From: Bacillus sp. Y1
GTDB taxonomy: Bacteria; Bacillota; Bacilli; Bacillales; Cytobacillaceae
Direction: 5' to 3'
Length of the DNA: 64,000 bases
Assembly (NCBI RefSeq): GCF_003586445.1
Contig: NZ_CP030028.1
Span: 1,626,501-1,690,500, forward strand
Shown here one piece after another: positions 34,763 to 45,087 of this stretch. The position numbers and the translations under genes were made by a program. Within the stretch, counting starts at the first letter, position 1, and each line of letters opens with the position of its first letter. Under the pieces are notes generated by a model, which had not been told where the DNA came from, ran no database searches, and saw nothing but the letters and a program-made list of their open reading frames with translations.

Positions 34763-35539
34763 ATGGTAGACTTTCTTCCAACGTTCCCGGCATTTTTATT
34801 AGTGTTTGTAAGAGTTACATCTTTTTTCTTATTAATGCCATTATTTTCTTATCGTTCGATTCCGACTACTCATAAGGTCGGTCTTGGGTTTTTCTTGTCA
34901 TGGATTATGATTTTTACATTTGATGCACCGGTTTTAGAAATAAACGGTGCTTACTTTTTATTGATTATAAAAGAAGCAATGATTGGTATTATGTTAGGTT
35001 TTATTGCTTATGTCATTATGGCGGCCATCCAAATAGCAGGCGGCTTTATTGATTTCCAGATGGGGTTGGCGATTGCAAATGTTATTGACCCTCAGACGGG
35101 CACGCAGAGTCCCTTAATGGGGCAATATTTATATACGATATCATTGTTCTTTTTATTAGCATTAAATGGACATCATCTTTTACTTGATGGAATTTATTTT
35201 AGTTATCAATTTATTCCATTGGAGCAAGCTTGGGTTCCATTAGGAGATGCAAGCATACCTAATTACATACTTTCATCCATTTCAAAAATGTTTGGTGTTG
35301 CCCTCCAATTATCTTTACCGGTTGTTGGAAGCCTATTTTTGGTCGATGTTGCCCTCGGAATTGTAGCAAGGACAGTACCACAGCTAAATATTTTTGTAGT
35401 GGGTCTTCCCTTAAAATTAGGTGTTGGTTTTATTGTTCTTATTGCTGTAATGAGTATATTAATGGGTGCTGTTGCAACACTATTTGAAACAATGTTAACA
35501 ACGATGAGAGGGTTAATGGAATTGATTGGGGGTCTGTAG
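34763..35539 (+). CDS. fliR: Flagellar type III export protein FliR
   Basis: Export gate subunit forming the helical core with FliP and FliQ. The 258-residue product is a six-segment membrane protein with the family region GGFIDFQMGLAIANVIDPQT and a C-terminal GLPLKLGVGFIVLIAVMSI. It starts three bases after the fliQ stop and ends just before flhB. Confidence 0.96.
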   Translation: MVDFLPTFPAFLLVFVRVTSFFLLMPLFSYRSIPTTHKVGLGFFLSWIMIFTFDAPVLEINGAYFLLIIKEAMIGIMLGFIAYVIMAAIQIAGGFIDFQMGLAIANVIDPQTGTQSPLMGQYLYTISLFFLLALNGHHLLLDGIYFSYQFIPLEQAWVPLGDASIPNYILSSISKMFGVALQLSLPVVGSLFLVDVALGIVARTVPQLNIFVVGLPLKLGVGFIVLIAVMSILMGAVATLFETMLTTMRGLMELIGGL

Positions 35540-35540
35540 C

Positions 35541-36623
35541 TTGAAAACCCTTCGTTTAGATTTACAGTTCTTTTCAGGGGAAAAAACAGAAAAAGCTACC
35601 CCAAAGAAACGGCAGGAGTCTCGGAAGAAAGGTCAGGTTGCTAAAAGTCAGGATGTGAACACAGCCGTCGTCTTACTTGCTGTTTTCTTGTTCCTTTTCT
35701 TTGCAGGGGGATATATAAAGGATATCATTTTTCGATTATTTCAACATTCGTTCCAAGAATATATGAAGCTAGAGATAACCGAAAGCAATATTCAAATGAT
35801 GTTTCTCGAAATTCTTAGTGAAATGGTTCTTATTTTAGCACCAATTATGGCAGTAGCTATGGTGGCTGGTGTCGCATCGAATTTTGCTCAGTTCGGATTT
35901 CTTTTCTCGACAGAAGCGATTCAGCCTAAGCTTGAGAAGCTTGATCCGATAAAGGGAGCAAAGAATATCTTTTCGATGCGTGCGATTGTAGAGCTACTAA
36001 AGTCTATGTTGAAAATTAGTTTTGTCGGTGGAGTCACCTTTGCTGTACTTTGGAATCGGAAAGAAGACATCTTAATACTGTCACAAAAATCCATAGGCGC
36101 TTCTATGGTTACGTTAGCAGGTTTAACCGTACAAATGGGACTAATTGCTTCTGCTGCCCTTTTATTTCTCTCCATCCTTGATTATATGTATCAAAAATAC
36201 GACTTTGAAAAAAAGATTCGAATGTCTAAACAAGATATAAAAGATGAGTATAAGAACATCGAAGGGAATCCCGAAATAAAAGGGAAAATTAAGCAAAAAC
36301 AACGTGAAATGGCGATGCGAAGAATGATGCAGGATGTTCCAACTGCGGACGTTGTTATTACGAATCCAACCCATTATGCTATTTGCTTAAAATATGATGA
36401 AACAAAGCAGGATGCTCCATTTGTAGTAGCCAAGGGCGTAGATTTTATGGCTCAAAAAATTAAGATGATCGCTAAAGAGCATGATGTCGTTATGATGGAA
36501 AACCGCCCATTAGCAAGGGCATTGTACAGTCAAGCTGAAATTGGAGAAGCAATTCCTGAGGAGTTTTTTAAGGCAGTTGCAGAAATTCTAGCATTTGTTT
36601 ATAAAACAAAGCAAAAGATATAA
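35541..36623 (+). CDS. flhB: Flagellar export switch protein FlhB
   Basis: Membrane protein whose self-cleaving cytoplasmic domain changes substrate specificity when the hook is complete. The 360-residue product begins LQFFSGEKTEKATPKKRQES, has four membrane segments up to about residue 215, and the autocleavage motif NPTH at 275-278. The start is TTG 35541, one base after the fliR stop, with GGGGGT seven bases upstream; 360 residues equals B. subtilis FlhB. Confidence 0.97.
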   Translation: MKTLRLDLQFFSGEKTEKATPKKRQESRKKGQVAKSQDVNTAVVLLAVFLFLFFAGGYIKDIIFRLFQHSFQEYMKLEITESNIQMMFLEILSEMVLILAPIMAVAMVAGVASNFAQFGFLFSTEAIQPKLEKLDPIKGAKNIFSMRAIVELLKSMLKISFVGGVTFAVLWNRKEDILILSQKSIGASMVTLAGLTVQMGLIASAALLFLSILDYMYQKYDFEKKIRMSKQDIKDEYKNIEGNPEIKGKIKQKQREMAMRRMMQDVPTADVVITNPTHYAICLKYDETKQDAPFVVAKGVDFMAQKIKMIAKEHDVVMMENRPLARALYSQAEIGEAIPEEFFKAVAEILAFVYKTKQKI

Positions 36624-36656
36624 AGATATTATTGTATTACTTGAGGAGAGATAGTG

Positions 36657-38693
36657 ATGTCAGGACGAGATTTATCGGTAGTGGTAGGCGTTTTATTAAT
36701 TGTCGCGATGCTCATTATCCCTTTCCCAACATGGCTATTAAGCATACTAATTATGCTGAATATTTCATTGGCTCTTATTGTGCTGTTAAATAGTATGAAT
36801 ATGAAGGAACCTCTACAATTTTCTGTTTTCCCATCCTTGTTATTACTGTTAACTCTTTATAGATTGGGGCTTAACGTATCAACAACAAGGGCAATCCTTA
36901 CACATGGGGAAGCAGGTGGAGTGGTTGAAACCTTTGGATCTTTCGTAGTTGGTGGAAATGTAATTGTTGGGATTGTTGTGTTTATTATTCTTGTTATTAT
37001 TCAATTCATTGTTATTACAAAAGGGTCAGAGCGTGTATCTGAGGTTGCGGCGAGATTCACACTTGATGCTATGCCTGGTAAGCAAATGAGTATAGATGCA
37101 GACTTAAATGCAGGAATGATATCTGAACATGAGGCAAAAGATCGTCGTGAAAAAGTTAGTAGGGAAGCAGATTTTTATGGAGCGATGGACGGAGCAAGTA
37201 AGTTTGTTAAGGGAGATGCCATTGCAGGGATCATTATTGTAATGATCAACTTGATTTTCGGAATTGTTGTTGGTGTGACTCAACTTGGTTTACCAATAGC
37301 TGATGCTGCAAAACAATTCTCTTTACTTACTGTAGGAGATGGAATTGTTAGTCAGCTGCCCGCATTATTAATATCAACTGCGACAGGTATTGTTGTGACA
37401 AGAGCTGCGTCAGATGGGAATTTAGGAACAGATATTACGGGTCAGTTAATGGCCTATCCAAAAATGCTATATATTACCGGTGGAACAATCTTTATACTTG
37501 GTCTATTTACGCCGATAGAAGATATATTAACCATTCCAATCGCAGGACTTTTAGTATTTGGTGGGTATATGTTCTCTAGAGTACCTAAGCAGGACATCAC
37601 AGAGATTCAAGAAATGGAAGAAGAAATTCAGACAGATGAAATGAAGAAGCCAGAAAGTGTGGTAAGTCTACTTAATGTAGATCCAATTGAATTTGAATTT
37701 GGTTATGGGCTTATTCCTTTAGCAGATTCGAATCAGGGCGGAGATTTACTAGATCGAATTGTCATGATTCGCAGACAGCTGGCAATTGAACTTGGTCTGG
37801 TGATACCTGTTGTGCGAATCCGTGACAATATTCAGCTTCAACCAAATGAATATCGATTAAAGATTAAGGGGAGCGAAATGGCAAGAGGTGAGCTGTTATT
37901 GGATCATTACTTAGCGATGAGCCCTGGCATTGATGACGATAGTATCGAGGGAATTGATACGGTAGAGCCTTCGTTTGGCTTACCAGCTAAATGGATTACT
38001 GAGGAAGTAAAAGAGCAAGCGGAAATTTTCGGATATACAGTCGTCGATCCCCCTTCAGTTGTATCTACCCATATTACTGAGGTAATAAAAAACAACGCAC
38101 ATGAGTTACTGGGTCGCCAGGAAACGAAGCAGTTAATCGATCATTTAAAAGAAAGCTATCCGATATTAGTAGAAGAGGTTACACCTAATCCTTTAACAGT
38201 AGGTGAAATCCAAAAAGTACTTGGAAAGCTTCTTCGTGAAAATGTATCTGTCAGAAACTTACCAATTATATTTGAAACACTTGCCGACTTTGGAAAGGTA
38301 ACTACCGATACCGATTTGCTAACTGAATACGTTCGACAAGCATTAGCGCGACAAATTACCAATCAATACCGTGCCGGTGGTCAAACGATTCGAGTGGTGA
38401 CTGTTTCGGGGAAAATTGAAAAGCTAATTGTCGATAACATTCAACAAACTGAGCATGGGAATTACTTAGCACTTGATCCTTCTGTATCACAATCTATTTT
38501 AGAATCACTGGCTACTCAGGTAGAACAGTTATCTATTATGGAACAATCGCCAATTGTGCTATGTTCACCAGCTGTAAGAATGTACGTTAGACAGTTAACA
38601 GAGCGATATTTTCCACAGATACCGATTCTCTCATACAATGAGCTTGAAGCGAATGTAGAAGTACAAAGCGTTGGGGTGGTGAATATAGATTGA
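36657..38693 (+). CDS. flhA: Flagellar export gate protein FlhA
   Basis: Proton-driven export gate and docking platform. The 678-residue protein has about eight membrane segments in the first 310 residues and the FHIPEP-family loop (TKGSERVSEVAARFTLDAMP, GKQMSIDADLNAG), then a large cytoplasmic domain. ATG 36657 is preferred to GTG 36654 since GAGGAGAG (36643-36650) is six bases away. The stop overlaps the flhF start. Confidence 0.98.
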   Translation: MSGRDLSVVVGVLLIVAMLIIPFPTWLLSILIMLNISLALIVLLNSMNMKEPLQFSVFPSLLLLLTLYRLGLNVSTTRAILTHGEAGGVVETFGSFVVGGNVIVGIVVFIILVIIQFIVITKGSERVSEVAARFTLDAMPGKQMSIDADLNAGMISEHEAKDRREKVSREADFYGAMDGASKFVKGDAIAGIIIVMINLIFGIVVGVTQLGLPIADAAKQFSLLTVGDGIVSQLPALLISTATGIVVTRAASDGNLGTDITGQLMAYPKMLYITGGTIFILGLFTPIEDILTIPIAGLLVFGGYMFSRVPKQDITEIQEMEEEIQTDEMKKPESVVSLLNVDPIEFEFGYGLIPLADSNQGGDLLDRIVMIRRQLAIELGLVIPVVRIRDNIQLQPNEYRLKIKGSEMARGELLLDHYLAMSPGIDDDSIEGIDTVEPSFGLPAKWITEEVKEQAEIFGYTVVDPPSVVSTHITEVIKNNAHELLGRQETKQLIDHLKESYPILVEEVTPNPLTVGEIQKVLGKLLRENVSVRNLPIIFETLADFGKVTTDTDLLTEYVRQALARQITNQYRAGGQTIRVVTVSGKIEKLIVDNIQQTEHGNYLALDPSVSQSILESLATQVEQLSIMEQSPIVLCSPAVRMYVRQLTERYFPQIPILSYNELEANVEVQSVGVVNID

Positions 38694-39904
38694 AGGTAAA
38701 AAAATATACAGCTCCGACTATGCCTGAAGCTATGAAGCAGATTCGAGCGGAGCTTGGAAACGATGCAGTTATTTTAAATTCTAAGATTGTCACAATCGGG
38801 GGATTCTTAGGTTTTTTTAAAAAGGAAAATATTGAAGTCATTGCGGCCATTGATGAAGTGATTCAAGCCGAAAGAAAAATGCAATTTGAACAGCCGAAGG
38901 TAAAGGTAAAGCCTATCGTAAAGCCGATGCCTACAATAGTAGATAGAGAAGTGGTTCCATTACCGATCAGGAATGCAGAACCCTCTATCACTAAGCCCTT
39001 ACCGAAACAACCGATTAGCGAAGGGGATATAAAGGTTGACGAAGACATGCTTGCAGAAATTGCAGGGTTAAAGAAGATGCTACAAACAATCACGGAGCAG
39101 CAACCAGATCTCCCTCTTCCAGAACCTATACAAAAGTGTGGGCAGCTGTTGCTTGATCAGGAAGTTCCAAAACACATAAGAGATGAACTCATTTCTTCCC
39201 TTTTACAAAAATGGTATTCAAATGGTTCGGGGGCAAACGAAAGAGAAGTAAATAAGTGGTTGCGCCAAGAATTATATGACCGGTTAAGTACTCTCTCATT
39301 TGGTGGGATTACCTTTACGAAAAAATATATAAACCTTGTCGGACCAACGGGTGTTGGAAAGACGACAACGTTAGCCAAAATTGCTGCTGAGTGTGCTCTT
39401 AAGTATAAAAAAAGGGTAGCGTTAATCACTACCGATACGTATCGAATTGCAGCCATTGACCAGTTAAAAACGTATGCGAAAATTTTAAATGTCCCATTAG
39501 AAGTTTGCTACAGTCTGGAAGATTACAAGCAAGCGTGTGAAGCATTTAAGGACTACGATATTGTATTGATTGATACTGCAGGCAGAAACTTTCGGAATCA
39601 ACAATATGTTGAGGACTTAAAAAAGGTTGTTGATTTTGAACATGACATGGAAACATTTCTTGTGTTAGCTTTAACAGCCAAACAAAAAGACATGATCGAT
39701 ATTTACAAACAATTTTCGTTAATAAAAATTAATAAATTTATTTTTACAAAAGCTGATGAAACATCTACATATGGTGCCATGCTCCATATGATGAAAACCA
39801 GTCATATCGGTGTGGCCTACATTACAAACGGACAAAATGTACCAGATGATATGATTTCAGCTAATCGTGAGCAAGTAACGAATTTGATACTTGGGGTCGA
39901 ATAA
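38690..39904 (+). CDS. flhF: SRP-like GTPase FlhF
   Basis: Helps place the flagellar basal bodies. The 404-residue product has a variable N-terminal domain (VKKYTAPTMPEAMKQIRAEL), then the NG GTPase domain with G1 [41 protein letters not shown] and FTKADETSTYG. TTG 38690 overlaps the flhA stop, behind GGGGTGGTGA. Confidence 0.96.
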   Translation: MKVKKYTAPTMPEAMKQIRAELGNDAVILNSKIVTIGGFLGFFKKENIEVIAAIDEVIQAERKMQFEQPKVKVKPIVKPMPTIVDREVVPLPIRNAEPSITKPLPKQPISEGDIKVDEDMLAEIAGLKKMLQTITEQQPDLPLPEPIQKCGQLLLDQEVPKHIRDELISSLLQKWYSNGSGANEREVNKWLRQELYDRLSTLSFGGITFTKKYINLVGPTGVGKTTTLAKIAAECALKYKKRVALITTDTYRIAAIDQLKTYAKILNVPLEVCYSLEDYKQACEAFKDYDIVLIDTAGRNFRNQQYVEDLKKVVDFEHDMETFLVLALTAKQKDMIDIYKQFSLIKINKFIFTKADETSTYGAMLHMMKTSHIGVAYITNGQNVPDDMISANREQVTNLILGVE

Positions 39905-39907
39905 GCC

Positions 39908-40771
39908 ATGAAAGATCAAGCAGAAATGTTAAGACAAAGAATTCAACAAATGAGTGGAAAGCCATCTCCAAAAACCTTGGCAGTCGTGAGTGGAAAGGGT
40001 GGAGTTGGGAAATCAAATTTCTCATTAAACTTTTCCATTTCTTTAGCGAGCCGAGGATACAAGGTCCTCCTTTTTGATATGGATGTTGGTATGGGGAATA
40101 TAGATATTTTGATTGGCCAGTCTGCATCTTACTCGATCGTGGACTATTTTGAAGGACGTAAAACACTATCCGAAATTGTTTCTACTGGTCCGCATGGATT
40201 ACATTATGTTGCGGGGGGAACAGGTTTAACTCATTTTGTTAATATGGACAAGCCGGTTCACATGAAGTTTACAGAGGATTTATCGAATCTTCTTTCAGAT
40301 TATGAATACATCCTTTTTGATATGGGGGCAGGTGCGACAAAAGAAACGGTGCCTTTTATCCTTGCAGTTGATGAAGTTCTAGTGGTGACAACACCAGAAC
40401 CAACGTCAATTACAGATGCATATGCGATGATGAAGCATATTCATTTGCATGATTCGAGTCTGCCATTTCTGCTTATCGTTAATAGAGTACATTCTGAAAA
40501 TGAAGGAATGGAAACATTTAAACGATTACGAACCGTAGTCAATCGATTTTTAAACCGTGAAATCATCGAGTTTGGTATGATACCGGATGATCGGCAGGTC
40601 CATCAAGCGGTAACGAAACAAACGCCATTTATTTTTAATGAGAAAGCACCAGCTGCTAAAGCGTTACAACAAATGACGAGTCGTTTTGAGGCAAGACAAT
40701 TTGAATCAATTTCTGATAAGCCTAAGACGCATTTTGTTTCAAAATTAAAGCGATTTTTGTTTGAAAGGTAG
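39908..40771 (+). CDS. flhG: MinD-like ATPase FlhG (YlxH)
   Basis: Partner of FlhF that controls the number and pattern of flagella. The 287-residue product has an FlhF-activating N-terminus (DQAEMLRQRIQQM), the deviant Walker A GKGGVGKS (29-36), the FDMDVGMGNIDILIG box and a C-terminal amphipathic helix rich in Lys and Phe (SKLKRFLFER). It starts three bases after the flhF stop. Confidence 0.96.
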   Translation: MKDQAEMLRQRIQQMSGKPSPKTLAVVSGKGGVGKSNFSLNFSISLASRGYKVLLFDMDVGMGNIDILIGQSASYSIVDYFEGRKTLSEIVSTGPHGLHYVAGGTGLTHFVNMDKPVHMKFTEDLSNLLSDYEYILFDMGAGATKETVPFILAVDEVLVVTTPEPTSITDAYAMMKHIHLHDSSLPFLLIVNRVHSENEGMETFKRLRTVVNRFLNREIIEFGMIPDDRQVHQAVTKQTPFIFNEKAPAAKALQQMTSRFEARQFESISDKPKTHFVSKLKRFLFER

Positions 40772-40780
40772 TGCTTGTTT

Positions 40781-41860
40781 ATGAGCAAAATTAAAGTGCT
40801 TATTGTGGATGATTCGGCATTTATGAGAAAGCTCATTCAAGACTTTTTAACCGAGGATCCAAGAATGACTGTTGTTGGCTCAGCAAGAAATGGTGAAGAC
40901 GCAATAAAAAAAGTAATAGAACTTGAGCCAGATGTAGTAACATTGGATGTTGAAATGCCGATATTAAATGGGATTGAGGCATTAAAACGAATCATGACTG
41001 AGAAACCAACTCCAGTCGTCATGCTCTCGAGTACAACTAAACAGGGAGCCGAAAACACGATACTAGCGATTCAATATGGAGCAACTGATTTTATTACAAA
41101 GCCATCAGGTGCGATATCTCTAGACTTGCATAAAGTGAGGGAAGAGTTGGTAGAAAAGGTAGTTTCTGCAAGTAAAGCCAATATAAAGCAGCTTGTGAAG
41201 CGGGATAGTCAGGAAAAAAACACTGTGAAAAAGCATATTGATTATAGTAAAATGGAACCAAGTAAAAAGAATCAATTCAATGCTATATCAGGAAAAAAGC
41301 TAGTGTGTATAGGTACATCTACGGGTGGACCACGTGCGCTACAACAAGTGATAACAAAGCTACCGAAGACGATTGATGCCCCTGTTTTAGTAGTGCAGCA
41401 TATGCCAGCAGGATTTACGAAAAGTCTGGCTGTAAGATTAGACTCACTCTCAGAGGTTCATGTCAAAGAAGCTGAAGAAGGGGACATTATCCAAAAAGGA
41501 ACTGTTTATATTGCACCAGGTGGATTTCATATGAAACTCAAATGTGTTGGAGCAAACTTAGCGATCCAATTAGATCAGTCCCCACCAAGAAATGGCCATC
41601 GTCCCGCTGTGGATGTGATGTTTGAGTCCTGTAGTGAGCTATCTACCTATGCAAAGATTTCTGTTATCATGACTGGAATGGGATCAGATGGTACAAAAGG
41701 ACTAATCAAGCTAAAAGAGTCGGGGAATGTAGTTGCTATCGCAGAATCAGAGGAAACATCCATCGTTTTTGGAATGCCGAAAGCAGCTATTGCAACAAAG
41801 CTAGTAGATGAAGTCAAAAACGTTGATAACATTGCAGAAACAATAATGAAATACGTATAA
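40781..41860 (+). CDS. cheB: Chemotaxis protein-glutamate methylesterase CheB
   Basis: Removes methyl groups from receptors when phosphorylated by CheA. The 359-residue product has a receiver domain (Asp10-Asp11, Asp56) and the methylesterase domain with the catalytic Ser in GTSTGGPRAL, the His of VVQHMPAGFT and the Asp of MTGMGSDGTKG. ATG 40781 is preferred to TTG 40775 because AAAGGTAG is eight bases away. Confidence 0.97.
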   Translation: MSKIKVLIVDDSAFMRKLIQDFLTEDPRMTVVGSARNGEDAIKKVIELEPDVVTLDVEMPILNGIEALKRIMTEKPTPVVMLSSTTKQGAENTILAIQYGATDFITKPSGAISLDLHKVREELVEKVVSASKANIKQLVKRDSQEKNTVKKHIDYSKMEPSKKNQFNAISGKKLVCIGTSTGGPRALQQVITKLPKTIDAPVLVVQHMPAGFTKSLAVRLDSLSEVHVKEAEEGDIIQKGTVYIAPGGFHMKLKCVGANLAIQLDQSPPRNGHRPAVDVMFESCSELSTYAKISVIMTGMGSDGTKGLIKLKESGNVVAIAESEETSIVFGMPKAAIATKLVDEVKNVDNIAETIMKYV

Positions 41861-41879
41861 CTCCAAGGAGCTGTTGGGC

Positions 41880-43925
41880 ATGGAAATGAGCCAATATTTA
41901 GAGGTTTTTATCGAGGAAAGTAAAGAGCATCTTCAGAACTGTAATGAACGATTACTTGATCTTGAGAAAAATCCAAGTGATCTTAGCATTGTTAATGATA
42001 TTTTTCGCTCAGCACACACGTTAAAAGGAATGTCAGCAACGATGGGTTACGAAGACTTAGCTAGTCTAACTCATCAAATGGAAAACGTTTTGGATGCCAT
42101 TCGAAACCAAAAAATTTCTGTTACACCTGAGACTCTTGATGTTGTGTTTGAAGCTACAGATGATTTAGAGGCAATGGTGTTTTCGATTGCTGATGGAGGC
42201 GACGGAAAACGGGATGTTGCTACCGTAGTGGAAAAGCTTAAGTTGATTGAAAAGGGAGAAAGTCCTGCAGTGTCTCAAGGGGCAAAGGAGGTAGCTGCAA
42301 CATTAGCTCCAGATGCTCCTCGTGCACTAAAAGGTGAATACGATGAGTTTGAGTATACGGTACTACAACAATCAATCGAACAAGGGTTTCAAACGTATGA
42401 AATTACGATTGCACTGAGAGAAGACTGCTTGTTGAAAGCTGCAAGAGTCTTCATGGTATTTGAAGTGATTGAGAAACTAGGGGAAGTAATTAAATCTACT
42501 CCTTCGGTTGACCAGCTAGAAGAGGAACAATTTGATCAAGAGTTCACGGTAACGATTGTATCAAAAGAACCAATGTCTGATATTCAAAGCAAGGTGATGA
42601 AAGTCTCCGAGGTTGATAGAGTAGACATTCACTCTCTATCCATGGAACAACTCCGTCCAACCGCGGTAACAATTTCTGAACCAACCAAACAAGAAGTAAT
42701 CATTACTGCAGAAGTAAAAATAGAAGAACCTACTCAACAAGAGGAACAGAAAAAACAAACATCGGTGAAACAGGCTAGTAATAAAACAATTCGTGTAAAT
42801 ATTGAGAGACTAGATATTTTAATGAATTTGTTTGAAGAGCTTGTCATTGACCGTGGTAGATTAGAGCAAATATCAAGTGATCTAAATAACTCAGAGCTTC
42901 ATGAAACCGTTGAGCGAATGAGCCGAATTTCTGGAGATCTTCAAAATATTATCTTAAATATGCGAATGGTACCAGTTGAGACAGTCTTTAACCGTTTCCC
43001 AAGAATGGTACGTCAATTAGCGCGGGATCTAGGGAAAAAGATTAATTTAGAAATTGTTGGTGCAGAAACGGAACTAGATCGTACCGTAATAGATGAAATC
43101 GGTGACCCGCTTGTTCACCTAATTAGGAATGCGTTAGACCATGGTGTGGAAACACCTGAGGTAAGAAGAGCGAAAGGCAAGAGTGAAGAAGGAACCGTTA
43201 TCTTAAAGGCTTTTCACAGCGGAAACCATGTGTTTATTGAATTATCTGATAATGGTGCAGGAATTAGCCGTGAAAGAGTATTAAATAAAGCATTAAAGAA
43301 CGGTATTATTACAGAACAAACGGCTGCAACGTTAACAGACAAGCAAGTATATGAACTGATCTTTGCATCAGGTTTCTCAACAGCGGAAAAAATCTCCGAT
43401 GTATCTGGACGAGGCGTTGGTCTTGATGTTGTGAAAAACACGATTGAATCACTTGGTGGTACCGTGTCAATTGATTCGAAAGAAGGAGAAGGATCAGTAT
43501 TCTCCGTTCAACTTCCTCTTACTCTTTCTATTATTTCTGTTATGTTAGTAGAAATTCAGAAGGAAAAATACGCAATCCCGCTTTCTTCAATTATTGAGAC
43601 AGCAATTGTTAAAAAGGACGATATTCTGAACGCACACAATCAAAAGGTAATTGATTTCAGAGGCAAAGTAGTCCCACTCCTATTCTTAAAGGATATATTT
43701 GAAGTTCCTGTTTTTGAAGAAGAGGATGAGTTTTTCTCCGTGATTATCGTAAGAAAAGGCGACAAGATGGCAGGGCTTGTGGTTGATTCCTTTATTGGAC
43801 AGCAAGAAGTAGTGTTAAAGTCGCTAGGAAACTATTTAACAAATGTATTTGCTATTTCAGGAGCAACTATTCTTGGAGACGGACAAGTGGCACTCATTGT
43901 AGATTGCAATGCACTAATTAAATAA
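41880..43925 (+). CDS. cheA: Chemotaxis histidine kinase CheA
   Basis: Receptor-coupled kinase that phosphorylates CheY and CheB. The 681-residue product has the HPt domain (phosphorylated His46 in SAHTLKGMSATMGY), a CheY-binding P2 region (about 155-260), a dimerisation domain with RLDILMNLFEELVIDRGRLE, the ATP lid boxes (HLIRNALDHGVETP, DNGAGI, GRGVGLDVVK) and a CheW-like C-terminal domain. ATG 41880 is nine bases after AAGGAG; TTG 41874 is too near. Confidence 0.97.
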   Translation: MEMSQYLEVFIEESKEHLQNCNERLLDLEKNPSDLSIVNDIFRSAHTLKGMSATMGYEDLASLTHQMENVLDAIRNQKISVTPETLDVVFEATDDLEAMVFSIADGGDGKRDVATVVEKLKLIEKGESPAVSQGAKEVAATLAPDAPRALKGEYDEFEYTVLQQSIEQGFQTYEITIALREDCLLKAARVFMVFEVIEKLGEVIKSTPSVDQLEEEQFDQEFTVTIVSKEPMSDIQSKVMKVSEVDRVDIHSLSMEQLRPTAVTISEPTKQEVIITAEVKIEEPTQQEEQKKQTSVKQASNKTIRVNIERLDILMNLFEELVIDRGRLEQISSDLNNSELHETVERMSRISGDLQNIILNMRMVPVETVFNRFPRMVRQLARDLGKKINLEIVGAETELDRTVIDEIGDPLVHLIRNALDHGVETPEVRRAKGKSEEGTVILKAFHSGNHVFIELSDNGAGISRERVLNKALKNGIITEQTAATLTDKQVYELIFASGFSTAEKISDVSGRGVGLDVVKNTIESLGGTVSIDSKEGEGSVFSVQLPLTLSIISVMLVEIQKEKYAIPLSSIIETAIVKKDDILNAHNQKVIDFRGKVVPLLFLKDIFEVPVFEEEDEFFSVIIVRKGDKMAGLVVDSFIGQQEVVLKSLGNYLTNVFAISGATILGDGQVALIVDCNALIK

Positions 43926-43970
43926 CAACTTCTAGTGTGTCTAGCATGTTAGGAAAGAGGGGGAAGTCTC

Positions 43971-44441
43971 ATGAGTGAGACATCAGTAGCAGATTTAAAG
44001 CTTATTATCTTCCAATTAAAAGGAAAAGAATATGCGATTCCAGTGAGCAAGGTTCGTTCCATTGAAAAGGTACAGCATATTACTAGAGTCCCTAGTAGCT
44101 CGCACTTTGTAAAGGGTGTTATTAATTTAAGAGGAGTTGTTACTCCTATTATAGATTTAAGAAGTCGCTTTGGAATCGAAGAGGAAGCCTATTCTGACAG
44201 TACAAGAGTTATTATTGTTACTTTAGAAGATATGGAGGTTGGCTTAATCGTAGATGCCGCCAATGATGTTCTAGATGTCCAAACAGAAGCCATTGAACCT
44301 CAGCCAGAAGTGGTCGGAACAGAAGAGACGAACTATATTAGTGGAGTGGTAAAGGTCGATAAGCGTTTAATGATCTTACTTGACCTTGAAATGGTCTTAA
44401 ATCCAGAAGAAGTTAAAGCAACTCAAGGAATTGAAGGATAA
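43971..44441 (+). CDS. cheW: Chemotaxis coupling protein CheW
   Basis: Scaffold that joins receptors to CheA. The 156-residue product is a single CheW domain with LIIFQLKGKEYAIPVSKVRS and HFVKGVINLRGVVTPIIDLR. It starts 45 bases after cheA, behind AGAGGGGGAAG. In Bacillus, CheV provides a second coupler; it is not in this window. Confidence 0.96.
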   Translation: MSETSVADLKLIIFQLKGKEYAIPVSKVRSIEKVQHITRVPSSSHFVKGVINLRGVVTPIIDLRSRFGIEEEAYSDSTRVIIVTLEDMEVGLIVDAANDVLDVQTEAIEPQPEVVGTEETNYISGVVKVDKRLMILLDLEMVLNPEEVKATQGIEG

Positions 44442-44445
44442 CCAA

Positions 44446-45087
44446 ATGGGGTTTATTAGTAATCTTTCTTCTATTCATTTGGACATATTAAAAGAAATCG
44501 GCAATATTGGTGCGGGTCACGCAGCAACTGCTCTTTCTAAACTTTTAAATAAAAAGATAGATATGCAGGTTCCCAATGTTAAAATTGTAACTTTTGATGA
44601 AATGATGGAGCTCTCGGGTGGAGCGGATCATGTGGTTGCTGCGGTGTTTCTCCGTATTGAAGGGGAAGCACCTGGCAGTATGTTTTTTGTCCTACCTCCT
44701 GAACAGGCAACTGTCTTCATTAAGCAGATGATTGGTGATGAAGAATTTACCTTTGATCAATTAGCAGAGAATGAAATTGCTACCTCTGCCTTGCAGGAGC
44801 TTGGAAATATCTTATCTGGTTCCTATTTGTCTTCATTATCCGATTTTACTGGCCTGGCTTTGTATCCATCCGTTCCTGCATTAAGCATTGATATGGTTGG
44901 CGCTATCATAAGCTTTGGATTGATTGAACTATCACAGGTAAGTGATTATGCAATAGTTATTGATACAGCGTTAAATGAAGATGATGTTGTAATAAGTGAA
45001 AGTGTACGAGGCCATTTCTTCCTGTTGCCTGACCCGGACTCCTTTCATATTATCTTTGAATCTTTAGGAGTTAGGGATAATGGATGA
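44446..45087 (+). CDS. cheC: CheY-P phosphatase CheC
   Basis: Dephosphorylates CheY-P and binds CheD. The 213-residue product shows both CheC active-site helices ([18 protein letters not shown] and [18 protein letters not shown]). ATG 44446 gives an N-terminus like B. subtilis CheC; the in-frame TTG 44431 lies within cheW. It overlaps cheD by eight bases. Confidence 0.95.
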   Translation: MGFISNLSSIHLDILKEIGNIGAGHAATALSKLLNKKIDMQVPNVKIVTFDEMMELSGGADHVVAAVFLRIEGEAPGSMFFVLPPEQATVFIKQMIGDEEFTFDQLAENEIATSALQELGNILSGSYLSSLSDFTGLALYPSVPALSIDMVGAIISFGLIELSQVSDYAIVIDTALNEDDVVISESVRGHFFLLPDPDSFHIIFESLGVRDNG

